Positions 1 to 7,655 of a stretch of DNA of 54,629 nt are shown here, piece by piece. The stretch covers positions 1 through 54,629 of the forward strand of contig JAGQPX010000013.1 of the NCBI GenBank assembly GCA_020426505.1. Reading direction: 5' to 3'. The position numbers and the translations under genes are program-made. The DNA is from Planctomycetaceae bacterium (GTDB lineage Bacteria; Planctomycetota; Planctomycetia; Planctomycetales; Planctomycetaceae). Under the pieces are notes generated by a model, which worked only from the letters and a program-made list of their open reading frames with translations, ran no database searches and was not told where the DNA came from. Within the stretch, counting starts at the first letter, position 1, and each line of letters begins with the position of its first letter.

Positions 1-474
1 CAACTGTTCGACTGGGGCTGGGACTCACACGGGTCATCCGAGCAACAGGCCCTCAACGTTGGCTTCCATGACAAGTGCCGCGAAGCGGACCGGCCGATGA
101 CGGCTCTGCTCGTCGACCTCAAACAACGCGGGCTGCTGGAGGATACGCTGCTCATCTGGACGGGCGAGTTTGGACGCACGCCGATGCGTGAATCGCGTGA
201 GGGTGAACGAAAGTTTGTCGGCCGAGATCACAACCCGCATGCGTTCACACTCTGGATGGCGGGAGGCGGTGTCCGACCCGGCATGACCTATGGCGAGACC
301 GACGACATGGGCTACACACCGGCGGTCAATCCGGTGCCCCTGCGCGACTTCCACGCGACGCTGCTGCATCTGCTGGGCTTTGATCATGAAAAGCTGTTCG
401 TGCCATTTCAGGGACTGAACCAGAAGCTCACCACCGTCAATCCGGCCCGCGTGATTCACGAGGTTCTTGCCTGA
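1..474 (+). CDS. DUF1501 domain protein, C-terminal part (5' end outside window)
   Basis: The frame is open from the first base, so the gene begins upstream and only the last 157 codons are visible. They contain WGWDSHG near the start, then GEFGRTP, GRDHNPH and MAGGGVRPG, the usual C-terminal landmarks of DUF1501 proteins. The family belongs to the alkaline phosphatase/sulfatase-like superfamily and is greatly expanded in planctomycetes. Members are usually exported by Tat and encoded beside DUF1549/DUF1553 proteins; the partner here would lie upstream. The true molecular function of the family is not established. Two other DUF1501 genes occur in this window, at 41.3-42.7 and 48.5-50.0 kb. 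Confidence 0.93.
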   Translation, partial: QLFDWGWDSHGSSEQQALNVGFHDKCREADRPMTALLVDLKQRGLLEDTLLIWTGEFGRTPMRESREGERKFVGRDHNPHAFTLWMAGGGVRPGMTYGETDDMGYTPAVNPVPLRDFHATLLHLLGFDHEKLFVPFQGLNQKLTTVNPARVIHEVLA

Positions 475-508
475 TGTTGTGACTCGATTGATTTGACTTT
501 GATGACAC

Positions 509-587
509 GGGTGGCCTGGTCTGACCAACGGGAAGTCCCGGTCTAGTGATCGCAGGGTCATCCGCTTTGCTTCTGACCCTGCCACCC
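509..587. repeat. Palindromic intergenic repeat, family 1 copy A
   Basis: Imperfect inverted repeat filling the gap between the DUF1501 and DUF1080 genes. The arms are GGGTGGCCTGGTC (509-521) and GACCCTGCCACCC (575-587), 11 of 13 positions complementary. After the left arm the sequence continues into CAACGGGA, and the same order of motifs is found at 11714-11738 (reverse strand) and 14266-14290. It could fold in RNA as a long hairpin. No reading frame is evident inside. Confidence 0.7.
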
Positions 588-623
588 AGCGCGACTCCTG
601 ATTCCACGGAAAGACTGACCACC

Positions 624-1412
624 ATGATTCGCTCACTCGATGTTGTTCTGTTGCTCGCATTTTTTATGCCGGTGACGGCCCACGCTGCCGATGACGCTCC
701 TTCGGATCAGTGGATTCAATTGTTCGACGGCACGTCGCTGGACGGTTGGACGCCGAAGATTCGTGGATACGAGTGCGGCGAAAACTTCGGCAACACGTTT
801 CGTGTCGAGGACGGAGCGATCAAGGTTGTCTATGACCATTACGAGAACTTCGACGAGCGGTTCGGACACCTGTTCTACAAGCAGCCTTACTCGCATTACC
901 GCTTGCGGGTCGAGTACCGGTTTACCGGCGATCAGGTTCCGGGTGGACCGGGCTGGGCGTTCCGCAACAGCGGTATCATGATTCATGGTCAGGACCCGCA
1001 GTCGATGGCGAAGGACCAGAAGTTCCCGGTCTCGATCGAGGTGCAACTGCTCGGCGGCGATGGAGACCGCAAGCGGACGACCTCCAACCTCTGCACCCCC
1101 GGAACGAACGTCGTCATGGACGGCAAGTTGATCACGCGTCACTGCATCGACTCGTCGTCAAAGACCTATCACGGCGACCAATGGATCACTGCGGAAGTCG
1201 AGGTGCGGGGGAACAAGATCATCCGCCACCTTCTTGAGGGGGAAGTCGTTCTGGAGTACGAGCAGCCTCAACTCGACGAGAGTGATGAAGAAGCCCAACT
1301 GCTGATCAAAGATGGCAACCTCTTGCTCAGCGGTGGCACCATCTCACTTCAGTCCGAAAGCCACCCGGTCGAATTCCGTAAGGTCGAATTGCTGCCGTTG
1401 GCTGCTGAATGA
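624..1412 (+). CDS. Secreted DUF1080 (LamG-like fold) protein
   Basis: 262 residues. The ATG at 624 is preferred over the in-frame codon at 546 because it follows a GGAAAG ribosome site and begins a classic signal peptide (MIRSLDVVLLLAFFMPVTAHA). The mature protein opens with WIQLFDGTSLDGWTPK, the DUF1080 hallmark, and later has NSGIMIHGQDPQS. DUF1080 is a concanavalin-like beta-sandwich domain very common in planctomycetes, some members of which act on or bind glycans (3-keto-glucoside hydrolases and relatives). Substrate here is unknown. It follows the DUF1501 gene on the same strand, separated by a palindromic repeat. Confidence 0.9.
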   Translation: MIRSLDVVLLLAFFMPVTAHAADDAPSDQWIQLFDGTSLDGWTPKIRGYECGENFGNTFRVEDGAIKVVYDHYENFDERFGHLFYKQPYSHYRLRVEYRFTGDQVPGGPGWAFRNSGIMIHGQDPQSMAKDQKFPVSIEVQLLGGDGDRKRTTSNLCTPGTNVVMDGKLITRHCIDSSSKTYHGDQWITAEVEVRGNKIIRHLLEGEVVLEYEQPQLDESDEEAQLLIKDGNLLLSGGTISLQSESHPVEFRKVELLPLAAE

Positions 1413-1497
1413 ATCCAGCATCGAGTTGTTGACTGCCTGCAAACTCGCCGTTCGCGCGGATTCGCGTCTGAGTTAAGATGAAGTCTCACGTCCTGTC

Positions 1498-3114
1498 GTG
1501 CGGGACTCACATTCATCTCTCCAAACAGAACTCTCTGTTGTGAAGCATCTTGCGTCAGACCGGTTTCTGCGGGGGACGTTGCACTGTGTTTTCGCATGGG
1601 GCGCGATGTTCGCAGTCGCTCATGCAGCGGGACGACCGGGCAGTCTGGAGCATCTGGAACAGAAATACTCTGAGTGTCACTCTCAGTTCGCCGGGGAGAT
1701 GGAGGAATTGGCGAAGGCTGTCGACGCTCAGGAGAACTACGGCGTCGCGGCGACGATTCGGCGGATGGTCCCAGTGCTTGAAGAGCAGACGTTCGACGTT
1801 GATGATCTCCCGGACGAGGTGACTCCTGAGTTGTCTCTCACTTTGCCGGATGAAGAACGTCAATGGCGATCCCAGCTCAAACGGATTCGGATGGACTATG
1901 CACGTGAACTCTTTTTGTTGTCTCAACGGGCCTTGAAGACGGGGCATGTCAGCCTTGCATTTCACCTCGTCAGGGAGGTCGCCTTTCACGATCCCGATCA
2001 TCGACACGCCCGGCAACTGCTGGGTTACGTGCGAGATCACGACCGCTGGGTGACGCCGTTTGAGAAAGCGATGGACGCACGCGGAAACGTCTGGCACGAG
2101 CGATTCGGATGGATCCCTGAGTCTCACGTCGGTCGATACGAGCAGGGGGAACGATTCTTCCGGGGACGCTGGATGACTGCGGACGACGAGGCGTCACTCA
2201 GACACCACTTCGACAATGGCTGGGAGGTCGTGAGCGAACATTTCGAGATCAAAACGAACCAAAGTCTCGAACGGGGAGTGGAGCTCAGCGTGGCCCTGGA
2301 GCAGTTTCATCGGTTCTTTCGTCGCGAGTTCGCAGCGGTCTTCAATTCGCCGCAGCAGATGCGGCAATTGTTCGATAAGGGGGCATCCGCATCGTCAACG
2401 TCCGGACATCGGCACCACATTCATTATTATCACAGCAAACAGGAGTTCGTCTTCCGTTTGCAGAATAAGCAGGAGCAGATAGAGATCTCCAACGGGTTAT
2501 ACCTCCCCTCTGATCGGACGGCTTACTTCTTTTACAACCCCGACGATCTGGAGGGCAACATGGAGACGCTCTTCCATGAGGTGACGCATCAATTGCTCAG
2601 CGAAAGTCAGCGCAAGATTCCGCCCGTTGGTCGCGATGCGGATTTCTGGCTGATCGAGGGGCTGGCCTGCTATCTGGAGTCATTCGAGGTGGATGAAGAG
2701 GGCCGGGTGTCGGTCGGTGATCCAGCACATGTGCGCATCGCCAGTGCTCGCCGCCGTCGGGTGACAGAGAACGTTTATTTCCCCATGGCTCAGTTTACGC
2801 GGATGGGGATGCAGGAGTTCCAGCATCCCCAAGACCTGGAGACACTCCGAAAGTATTACTCTCAGGCGACCGGGATGACCCATTTCTTTCTGCATTACGA
2901 AGACGGCATCTACCGGGATGCGTTGATCTCGCATCTCTCTCAGATTTACAGTCCGAATGACCGAGTACGGGCGAACACGAAATCGATGGCCGAGTTGACC
3001 GGTGTGTCATTCGCGGCGTTGGATCGTCAGTATTTGTCCTACATGGCGGAGATGGACGCCGTGTTTGCCGGGGTTGAAGACGCGACCGAAGGCTCGACGA
3101 CGTTGCCTCGCTGA
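1498..3114 (+). CDS. Secreted DUF1570-type metalloprotease-like protein
   Basis: 538 residues from a GTG at 1498; a GTG at 1540 is equally plausible and places a signal peptide closer to the N-terminus (VKHLASDRFLRG then a hydrophobic stretch ending AVAHA). Residues about 55-160 are Glu-rich and probably helical. A zinc-peptidase site is visible: HEVTH at residues 360-364 with a downstream Glu in WLIEGLACYLE (E387), the gluzincin arrangement. This matches the DUF1570 family of planctomycete exported proteins. Substrate unknown. No operon partner is obvious: the next gene starts 70 bases on. Confidence 0.82.
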   Translation: MRDSHSSLQTELSVVKHLASDRFLRGTLHCVFAWGAMFAVAHAAGRPGSLEHLEQKYSECHSQFAGEMEELAKAVDAQENYGVAATIRRMVPVLEEQTFDVDDLPDEVTPELSLTLPDEERQWRSQLKRIRMDYARELFLLSQRALKTGHVSLAFHLVREVAFHDPDHRHARQLLGYVRDHDRWVTPFEKAMDARGNVWHERFGWIPESHVGRYEQGERFFRGRWMTADDEASLRHHFDNGWEVVSEHFEIKTNQSLERGVELSVALEQFHRFFRREFAAVFNSPQQMRQLFDKGASASSTSGHRHHIHYYHSKQEFVFRLQNKQEQIEISNGLYLPSDRTAYFFYNPDDLEGNMETLFHEVTHQLLSESQRKIPPVGRDADFWLIEGLACYLESFEVDEEGRVSVGDPAHVRIASARRRRVTENVYFPMAQFTRMGMQEFQHPQDLETLRKYYSQATGMTHFFLHYEDGIYRDALISHLSQIYSPNDRVRANTKSMAELTGVSFAALDRQYLSYMAEMDAVFAGVEDATEGSTTLPR

Positions 3115-3184
3115 CCGGGTCCGCTAGACTCATGTTGAGCACAATCGTGCGGATTCGTTTGCTCTGATCGAGCCGTCCAACAAC

Positions 3185-4798
3185 GTGAAGTTTATCAAAC
3201 TCCATCTTTCGATCGGTCTCCGCGTCGCGTGTTGTGCGGCGTGTTGTCTCGTGTCGTCAGCGCAGGGACTCGGGGTGGAACCGGTTGAAGCCGATGTGGT
3301 GCTTCGGGGCGGGACGCTTATCGACGGAACGGGAGAGCCGCGAAGGGTGGGTGCCATCGCCCTTCGAGGCGATCGGATCGTCGCGGTCGGACAGTTCGAC
3401 ATCGCCGGCAGTCCGAAGTTACTCGACTGCACAGGGCTGGTTGTCGCGCCCGGCTTCATCGACATCCACGATCACAGCGACAAACGGATTCTCGAAGCGG
3501 AGACGCGAGGTGTGGTGAATGCATTGCTCCAGGGCTGCACGACTGTTGTGACGGGCAACTGCGGGGCCGGGCCGATCGATGTCGGCGAGTATTACTCGGC
3601 CATCGAACAGGACGGAGCAGGCACGAACGTCGCGCATCTGTTGGGACACGGCTCACTCCGGGAGACGGTCATCGGCAATGTCAATCGGGCGGCGACGGCA
3701 GAAGAAATCAATCAAATGCGGCGGATTGCCGAGCATGCCATGCAGGACGGCGCCTGGGGCATGTCGACCGGGTTGATCTACGTTCCCGGCTCTTATGCCA
3801 ATACGGACGAGTTGGTCGCAATCGCGGAGGTTATCGGCACGTACGGCGGGTTCTACGCCAGTCACATGCGGGATGAATCGTCAGAGTTACTCGCTTCGAT
3901 CGATGAGTTGCTGGAGATCGGACATCGGGCAAATCTGCCGGTGCATGTGTCGCACTTCAAGGCAAGTGGCGAGGAGAACTGGGGCCTGATTCGACAGGCG
4001 ACCCGTGTCATTCAACAGGCACGCGATCAGGGACAGGCAGTCACGGCTGATCAGTATCCCTACACGGCTTCCAGCACGTCGCTCGCGGCAACTCTTCTGC
4101 CGGCTGCGACCCGCTCCGGCGGCCGCGAGGAGTTGATCAAGCGACTTGATCATCCTGAGATCGGCTCGCGCATCCGTGAGCACGTTGCCGATTCACTTCG
4201 CCGCAAGCAAGAGGGAGCCGCGATCCGCATCGCCCGGTACTCAACTCGTCCCGATTGGATCGGCCGAAATCTTGCCGAGATCGCAGCAGTGGAGAAACTC
4301 ACGCCGACCGACTTGTGTCTGCACATCTTTCGCGAAGGGGAAGCCCAGATCGTGAACTTCTGCATGAGCGAAGAGGATGTTCGATTCGCGATGCAGATCC
4401 CCTGGGTCGCGACAGCGTCGGACGGTCGCACGGCAATTCCCGGTCCGGATCGACCGCATCCCCGGTATTACGGGACATTCCCTCGGAAGATCGGCTACTA
4501 CAGTTTGAGGGAGAAGGTCCTGCCGATCGAGCAGGCCATTCGCAGTGCCTCGGGGCTTCCCGCTGACATTCTTGGAATGTCCGATCGAGGTTACTTGAAG
4601 CCGGGGCAGTTCGCCGATGTTGTCGTGTTTGACCCACAGCGGTTCATCGACGTTGCGACTTATGACGACCCACATCAGTATGCTGAGGGTGTCGTTGCCC
4701 TCTTCGTGAATGGCCAACTGGCTGTTTCGCAGGGCAAACCGACAAAGACGTTGGCCGGTCGTGCTCTCAGGCACACTCCACGAAAGGCGGGCGAGTGA
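3185..4798 (+). CDS. D-aminoacylase family amidohydrolase (N-acyl-D-amino-acid deacylase)
   Basis: 537 residues from a GTG start with an export-type N-terminus (KFIKLHLSIGLRVACCAACC). The metal site of D-aminoacylases can be followed: HDH at 95-97 in GFIDIHDHSD, the bridging Cys126 in GNCG, H227 in SHMRDE, H257 in VSHFKASG and D413 in ATASDGR. The GAWGMSTGLIYVPG segment (189-202) is typical of the family. These enzymes hydrolyse N-acyl-D-amino acids to a carboxylate and a D-amino acid, so peptidoglycan or protein-derived D-residues are candidate substrates. Its stop overlaps the start of mfnB by 4 bases (GTGA), so the two are almost certainly co-translated, which is unexpected functionally. 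Confidence 0.9.
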   Translation: MKFIKLHLSIGLRVACCAACCLVSSAQGLGVEPVEADVVLRGGTLIDGTGEPRRVGAIALRGDRIVAVGQFDIAGSPKLLDCTGLVVAPGFIDIHDHSDKRILEAETRGVVNALLQGCTTVVTGNCGAGPIDVGEYYSAIEQDGAGTNVAHLLGHGSLRETVIGNVNRAATAEEINQMRRIAEHAMQDGAWGMSTGLIYVPGSYANTDELVAIAEVIGTYGGFYASHMRDESSELLASIDELLEIGHRANLPVHVSHFKASGEENWGLIRQATRVIQQARDQGQAVTADQYPYTASSTSLAATLLPAATRSGGREELIKRLDHPEIGSRIREHVADSLRRKQEGAAIRIARYSTRPDWIGRNLAEIAAVEKLTPTDLCLHIFREGEAQIVNFCMSEEDVRFAMQIPWVATASDGRTAIPGPDRPHPRYYGTFPRKIGYYSLREKVLPIEQAIRSASGLPADILGMSDRGYLKPGQFADVVVFDPQRFIDVATYDDPHQYAEGVVALFVNGQLAVSQGKPTKTLAGRALRHTPRKAGE

Positions 4799-5577
4799 CA
4801 GTTCAGCGGAGGTCTCGGCAGTTACTGGTGAGCGTAAGGGATGTTGAAGAAGCAAAAGCGGCCTTAACCGGTGGGGCAGACATCATCGACGTTAAGGAGC
4901 CTCAACGCGGTTCTTTGGGGCGTGCCGATGGCAGCAAGATCGCCGAGATCGCCAGCACAGTCGTCGATCGCTCGGCTGGCGTTGCCGTCAGTGCCGCCTT
5001 GGGTGAGGCGTGCGAATGGTGGCAAACCGACGACTGTCTCCTGCCTGAAAGTGTGCGATACGCCAAGCTCGGTCTGTCGCGACTCCGATCCAATCCACAA
5101 TGGATCGATCGCTGGATCGAAACTCGTAAGGCGTATCAAAGATCCCGAACATCGACGATCGAATGGATAGGCGTGATTTACGCTGATGAAGCCGCTGCCG
5201 AGTCTCCTCAGGCAGATGAGATTATCTCGGCGGCGATCGCAACGGGATGTGCAGGCGTGCTCGTGGACACCTGGTCGAAAACCGGCGGGCATCTCCTCAA
5301 TGAAGTTCCATCCGCGATTCTCAATCAGTGGGCGACGCGATTACATGATGCGGGGATGTTCTTCGCGGTTGCCGGTCGACTGTCGATCGAGTTGCTTCCG
5401 CAGTTGCGTGACGTTGCCGCTGATGTGATTGCTGTTCGCTCTGCGGCTTGCGACGGTCAGGATCGTCAGGCAGCGGTCAGCGCCCAACGGGTGCGTGAGG
5501 TTCGTGCGGCGATCGATCAGTTGAGTGATTCGCCTTCGTCCACGAACCTGGTCGAAGCGGCATTGAACGAAGATTGA
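4795..5577 (+). CDS. mfnB: (5-formylfuran-3-yl)methyl phosphate synthase (methanofuran biosynthesis)
   Basis: 260 residues, GTG start overlapping the upstream stop, with AAAGG about 10 bases before it. LLVSVRDVEEAKAAL, then GGADIIDVKEP and RGSLG match MfnB (old DUF556). Two lysines typical of the TIM-barrel active site are seen: K34 in DVKEP and K162 in DTWSKTGGHLL. The expected C-terminal AGxL loop is AGRLS (193-197); the following GxRGAxC-type motif is VRSAAC here. The enzyme condenses two glyceraldehyde-3-phosphates into the furan precursor of methanofuran. In bacteria it serves methylofuran for the H4MPT-linked C1 pathway. The last 101 bases overlap the convergent kinase gene. Confidence 0.93.
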   Translation: MTVQRRSRQLLVSVRDVEEAKAALTGGADIIDVKEPQRGSLGRADGSKIAEIASTVVDRSAGVAVSAALGEACEWWQTDDCLLPESVRYAKLGLSRLRSNPQWIDRWIETRKAYQRSRTSTIEWIGVIYADEAAAESPQADEIISAAIATGCAGVLVDTWSKTGGHLLNEVPSAILNQWATRLHDAGMFFAVAGRLSIELLPQLRDVAADVIAVRSAACDGQDRQAAVSAQRVREVRAAIDQLSDSPSSTNLVEAALNED

Positions 5578-6145
5578 CCCAGGTGATGTCGAGTCCCTGA
5601 GCGGCAACGGGAAAGTGACTGTCAACGAGGTCAGCGTGCGCGGCTTCCTGCAAGGATATTTCACTCGGTAGATCGATCGATTTAAGCAGGACGACACGGT
5701 CCATATTCAACTGGAGTGCTGTCCACGCAGCAATCGAGTCGCTGGTCGCTGACCAGTCATGGGGGAGCGGACGGACTGCAGCCGGTTCCTCTCGTTCCAG
5801 GAAAATGACCGCTGACATGATCGGAATCCGCTGCTGATCCCACGCGTCCTGCAAGGTCGAGCGATCGGAGACGAGCGTGGCGGTCGGAAGCAACTTGCAG
5901 ACAAGGGACTCGTTGAGGGACATGGCACAGAGCGCCAATTGGTGGGCCGTCTCGTCGTCGAGCGAGTGGATTGCCTGCCATTCGCGGACCACGTCAGCGG
6001 CCGCTCCTCCACCGACGACTATTAGCGGACGACCACACGGGATGAGCATGAAAACCGCCTCCAGCCGATCCGGCAGATCCGAAATCGAAAGGAGGCTCCC
6101 GCCGAGTTTGAACAAAGTCGATGGTTCGTCCACTCTCGAAGCCAT
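5477..6145 (-). CDS. Amino acid kinase family protein, MfnE-like (COG2054 type)
   Basis: 222 residues. LFKLGGSLLS at the N-terminus and VVGGGAAADVVREW form the nucleotide-binding motifs of the aspartate/glutamate/uridylate kinase fold; the HQLALCAMSLNESL helix is typical of the COG2054 branch. That branch includes MfnE, which phosphorylates aminomethylfuran phosphate to the diphosphate in methanofuran synthesis. Convergent position with mfnB supports this role, but substrate is inferred, not shown. It starts 3 bases after the hisG stop, so it sits at the end of a hisI-hisG-kinase operon. The domain seems to end near ITWVNLRSMP; the remaining ~30 residues overlap mfnB antisense. Confidence 0.82.
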   Translation of the reverse strand: MASRVDEPSTLFKLGGSLLSISDLPDRLEAVFMLIPCGRPLIVVGGGAAADVVREWQAIHSLDDETAHQLALCAMSLNESLVCKLLPTATLVSDRSTLQDAWDQQRIPIMSAVIFLEREEPAAVRPLPHDWSATSDSIAAWTALQLNMDRVVLLKSIDLPSEISLQEAAHADLVDSHFPVAAQGLDITWVNLRSMPLRPGSWTKANHSTDRSPHEPHAPVGR

Positions 6146-6148
6146 CAG

Positions 6149-7027
6149 TCATTCAATGATCTTGCTGATCGGGAATTCGACAATCCCCGTGGCACCGATG
6201 TCCTTCAGCGCGGGGATGATCGTGCGGACGACGGACTCATCGATAATAGTACTGACGGCGACCCAGTCCGGGTCGGAGAGTGACGAGACAGTTGGGTCCT
6301 TCAGGGCGGTGAGCGTCTCCAACACCTGCGGCAAGTCCTGTCGGCGGACGTTCATCATCAGGCCCACCTTGCCCTCTGCCGCAAGGCACGACTGGAGCAT
6401 CAGGGCGATGTTCTCGAGCTTGGACCGTTTCCAGTCGTCTGCCCAGGCGTCCTTGTTAGCGATGAGTCGCGTCGTGCTTTGCAACACCTCATCGACGATG
6501 CGGAGGTCGTTTGCTCGCAGTGATGAGCCGGTCTCGGTGACTTCGACGATGGCATCAGCGAGTCGAGGCGGTTTGACTTCCGTTGCTCCCCAGGAGAACT
6601 CAACATCAGCACTCACACCATGTTTGGCAAGGTACGACTTCGTGAGACCGACCGCTTCGGTCGCGATGCGTTTGCCTTCGAGGTCCTTGACGCTTTGCAC
6701 GGGCGAGTCTTCCGGCACGCAGAGCACCCATCGGACCGGCCGTCGGCTCACTTTGGAGAACACCAGCTCGTCGACTTCATGGACGTCTGCATTTGTCTCG
6801 CAGACCCAGTCGTAGCCTGTGATGCCTGCGTCGAGGATGCCGTTCTCGACATAACGTGCCATCTCCTGCGCGCGGATCAGCAGACATTCGATCTCATCGT
6901 CATCGATCGTCGGATAATACGACCGGGATGAGAACTTGATGTTATAGCCCGCCTTCTGAAAAAGGTCGGCTGTCGCCTCCTGCAGGCTGCCAGCGGGGAT
7001 ACCGAGTTTTAACAAGTTGTTGCTCAT
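6149..7027 (-). CDS. hisG: ATP phosphoribosyltransferase, long form
   Basis: 292 residues from the ATG at 7027 ([16 protein letters not shown]); an upstream in-frame extension to 7165 runs through hisI coding sequence and is not credible. It catalyses the first step of histidine synthesis, ATP + PRPP to phosphoribosyl-[13 protein letters not shown] and the PRPP loop in [14 protein letters not shown] are conserved. The length and C-terminal segment ([19 protein letters not shown] to [12 protein letters not shown]) indicate HisG_L with the ACT-like histidine-feedback domain, so no HisZ partner is needed. hisI lies 19 bases upstream and the kinase 3 bases downstream. Confidence 0.96.
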   Translation of the reverse strand: MSNNLLKLGIPAGSLQEATADLFQKAGYNIKFSSRSYYPTIDDDEIECLLIRAQEMARYVENGILDAGITGYDWVCETNADVHEVDELVFSKVSRRPVRWVLCVPEDSPVQSVKDLEGKRIATEAVGLTKSYLAKHGVSADVEFSWGATEVKPPRLADAIVEVTETGSSLRANDLRIVDEVLQSTTRLIANKDAWADDWKRSKLENIALMLQSCLAAEGKVGLMMNVRRQDLPQVLETLTALKDPTVSSLSDPDWVAVSTIIDESVVRTIIPALKDIGATGIVEFPISKIIE

Positions 7028-7046
7028 GGTGATGCTTGGCTGAGGG

Positions 7047-7427
7047 CTACTTCTTGTAGACGTCTGCCGGGTTGAAGACTCGGTCGCCGACGGTTTCGAT
7101 CTGATTGGTGGCTGGGTCGATGCGGCGGAAGAAGCAGCTGCGGTATCCTTCGTGACACGCAGCACCCCCGATCTGGTTCACTTTGACCAGCAATGTATCC
7201 GCATCGCAATCAAAATAGATCGACTTGAGTTCTTGCACGTTGCCGCTCTCTTCGCCTTTCCGCCAGAGCTTCTGGCGGCTGCGACTGTAATAGCAGACAC
7301 GACCAGAGCGAAGCGTCTCCTCATAGGCTTCCTGGTTCATGTAGGCCAGCATGAGGACATCGCCCGTCTCATCATCCTGGGCAATGGCGGGGATCAACTC
7401 GGATTTGCTGAAATCTGGACCTGTCAT
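7047..7427 (-). CDS. hisI: Phosphoribosyl-AMP cyclohydrolase
   Basis: 126 residues, monofunctional HisI (no HisE domain). It opens the adenine ring of PR-AMP in histidine biosynthesis. The Mg/Zn site is complete: DCDADTLL (D73, C74, D75, D77) and the paired cysteines in [11 protein letters not shown] (C91, C98). WRKGEESGN and QIGGAACH are family hallmarks. First gene of the hisI-hisG-kinase run; the other his genes are not in the window. Confidence 0.96.
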   Translation of the reverse strand: MTGPDFSKSELIPAIAQDDETGDVLMLAYMNQEAYEETLRSGRVCYYSRSRQKLWRKGEESGNVQELKSIYFDCDADTLLVKVNQIGGAACHEGYRSCFFRRIDPATNQIETVGDRVFNPADVYKK

Positions 7428-7582
7428 CTCTTCGGTTGTTACATTCTGCGATGCTGTGAACGGGGACTCTTCGGCTACTCAAGATAGCAGGAGCCGACGG
7501 ACCGCTCCAGTAGCACGATCGACCGAAGTCGAGATGTCTGTATCTCGAGTAATCGGAGCCGACATTCCCAGGAACCAAAACA

Positions 7583-7620
7583 GCGATCAGGGTTGACCTT
7601 TGCAGGCCAACCCTGATCGC
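7583..7620 (-). terminator. Strong hairpin terminator after the BBP7 gene
   Basis: A perfect 13-base inverted repeat, GCGATCAGGGTTG (7583-7595) and its complement (7608-7620), with three further pairs inside and a 4-base loop. Read on the minus strand it is followed by TGTTTTGG. It lies 35 bases past the stop of the BBP7 gene, and separates it from hisI. The rest of 7428-7655 shows no gene. Confidence 0.75.
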
Positions 7621-7655
7621 ATTCGACGCCCCCGGAAGTTGAGTCGGTGAATTGG

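Noticed and set aside
3185..4798. Amidohydrolase as FhcA, the hydrolase subunit of the Fhc complex
   Set aside because: Similar length and fold and next to mfnB, but GNCG, GMSTGLIYVPG and the Asp-containing ATASDGR are D-aminoacylase features.
5877..6815. Plus-strand open frame of 312 codons across hisG and the kinase
   Set aside because: Ser/Thr/Arg-rich translation antisense to two genes with clear motifs.
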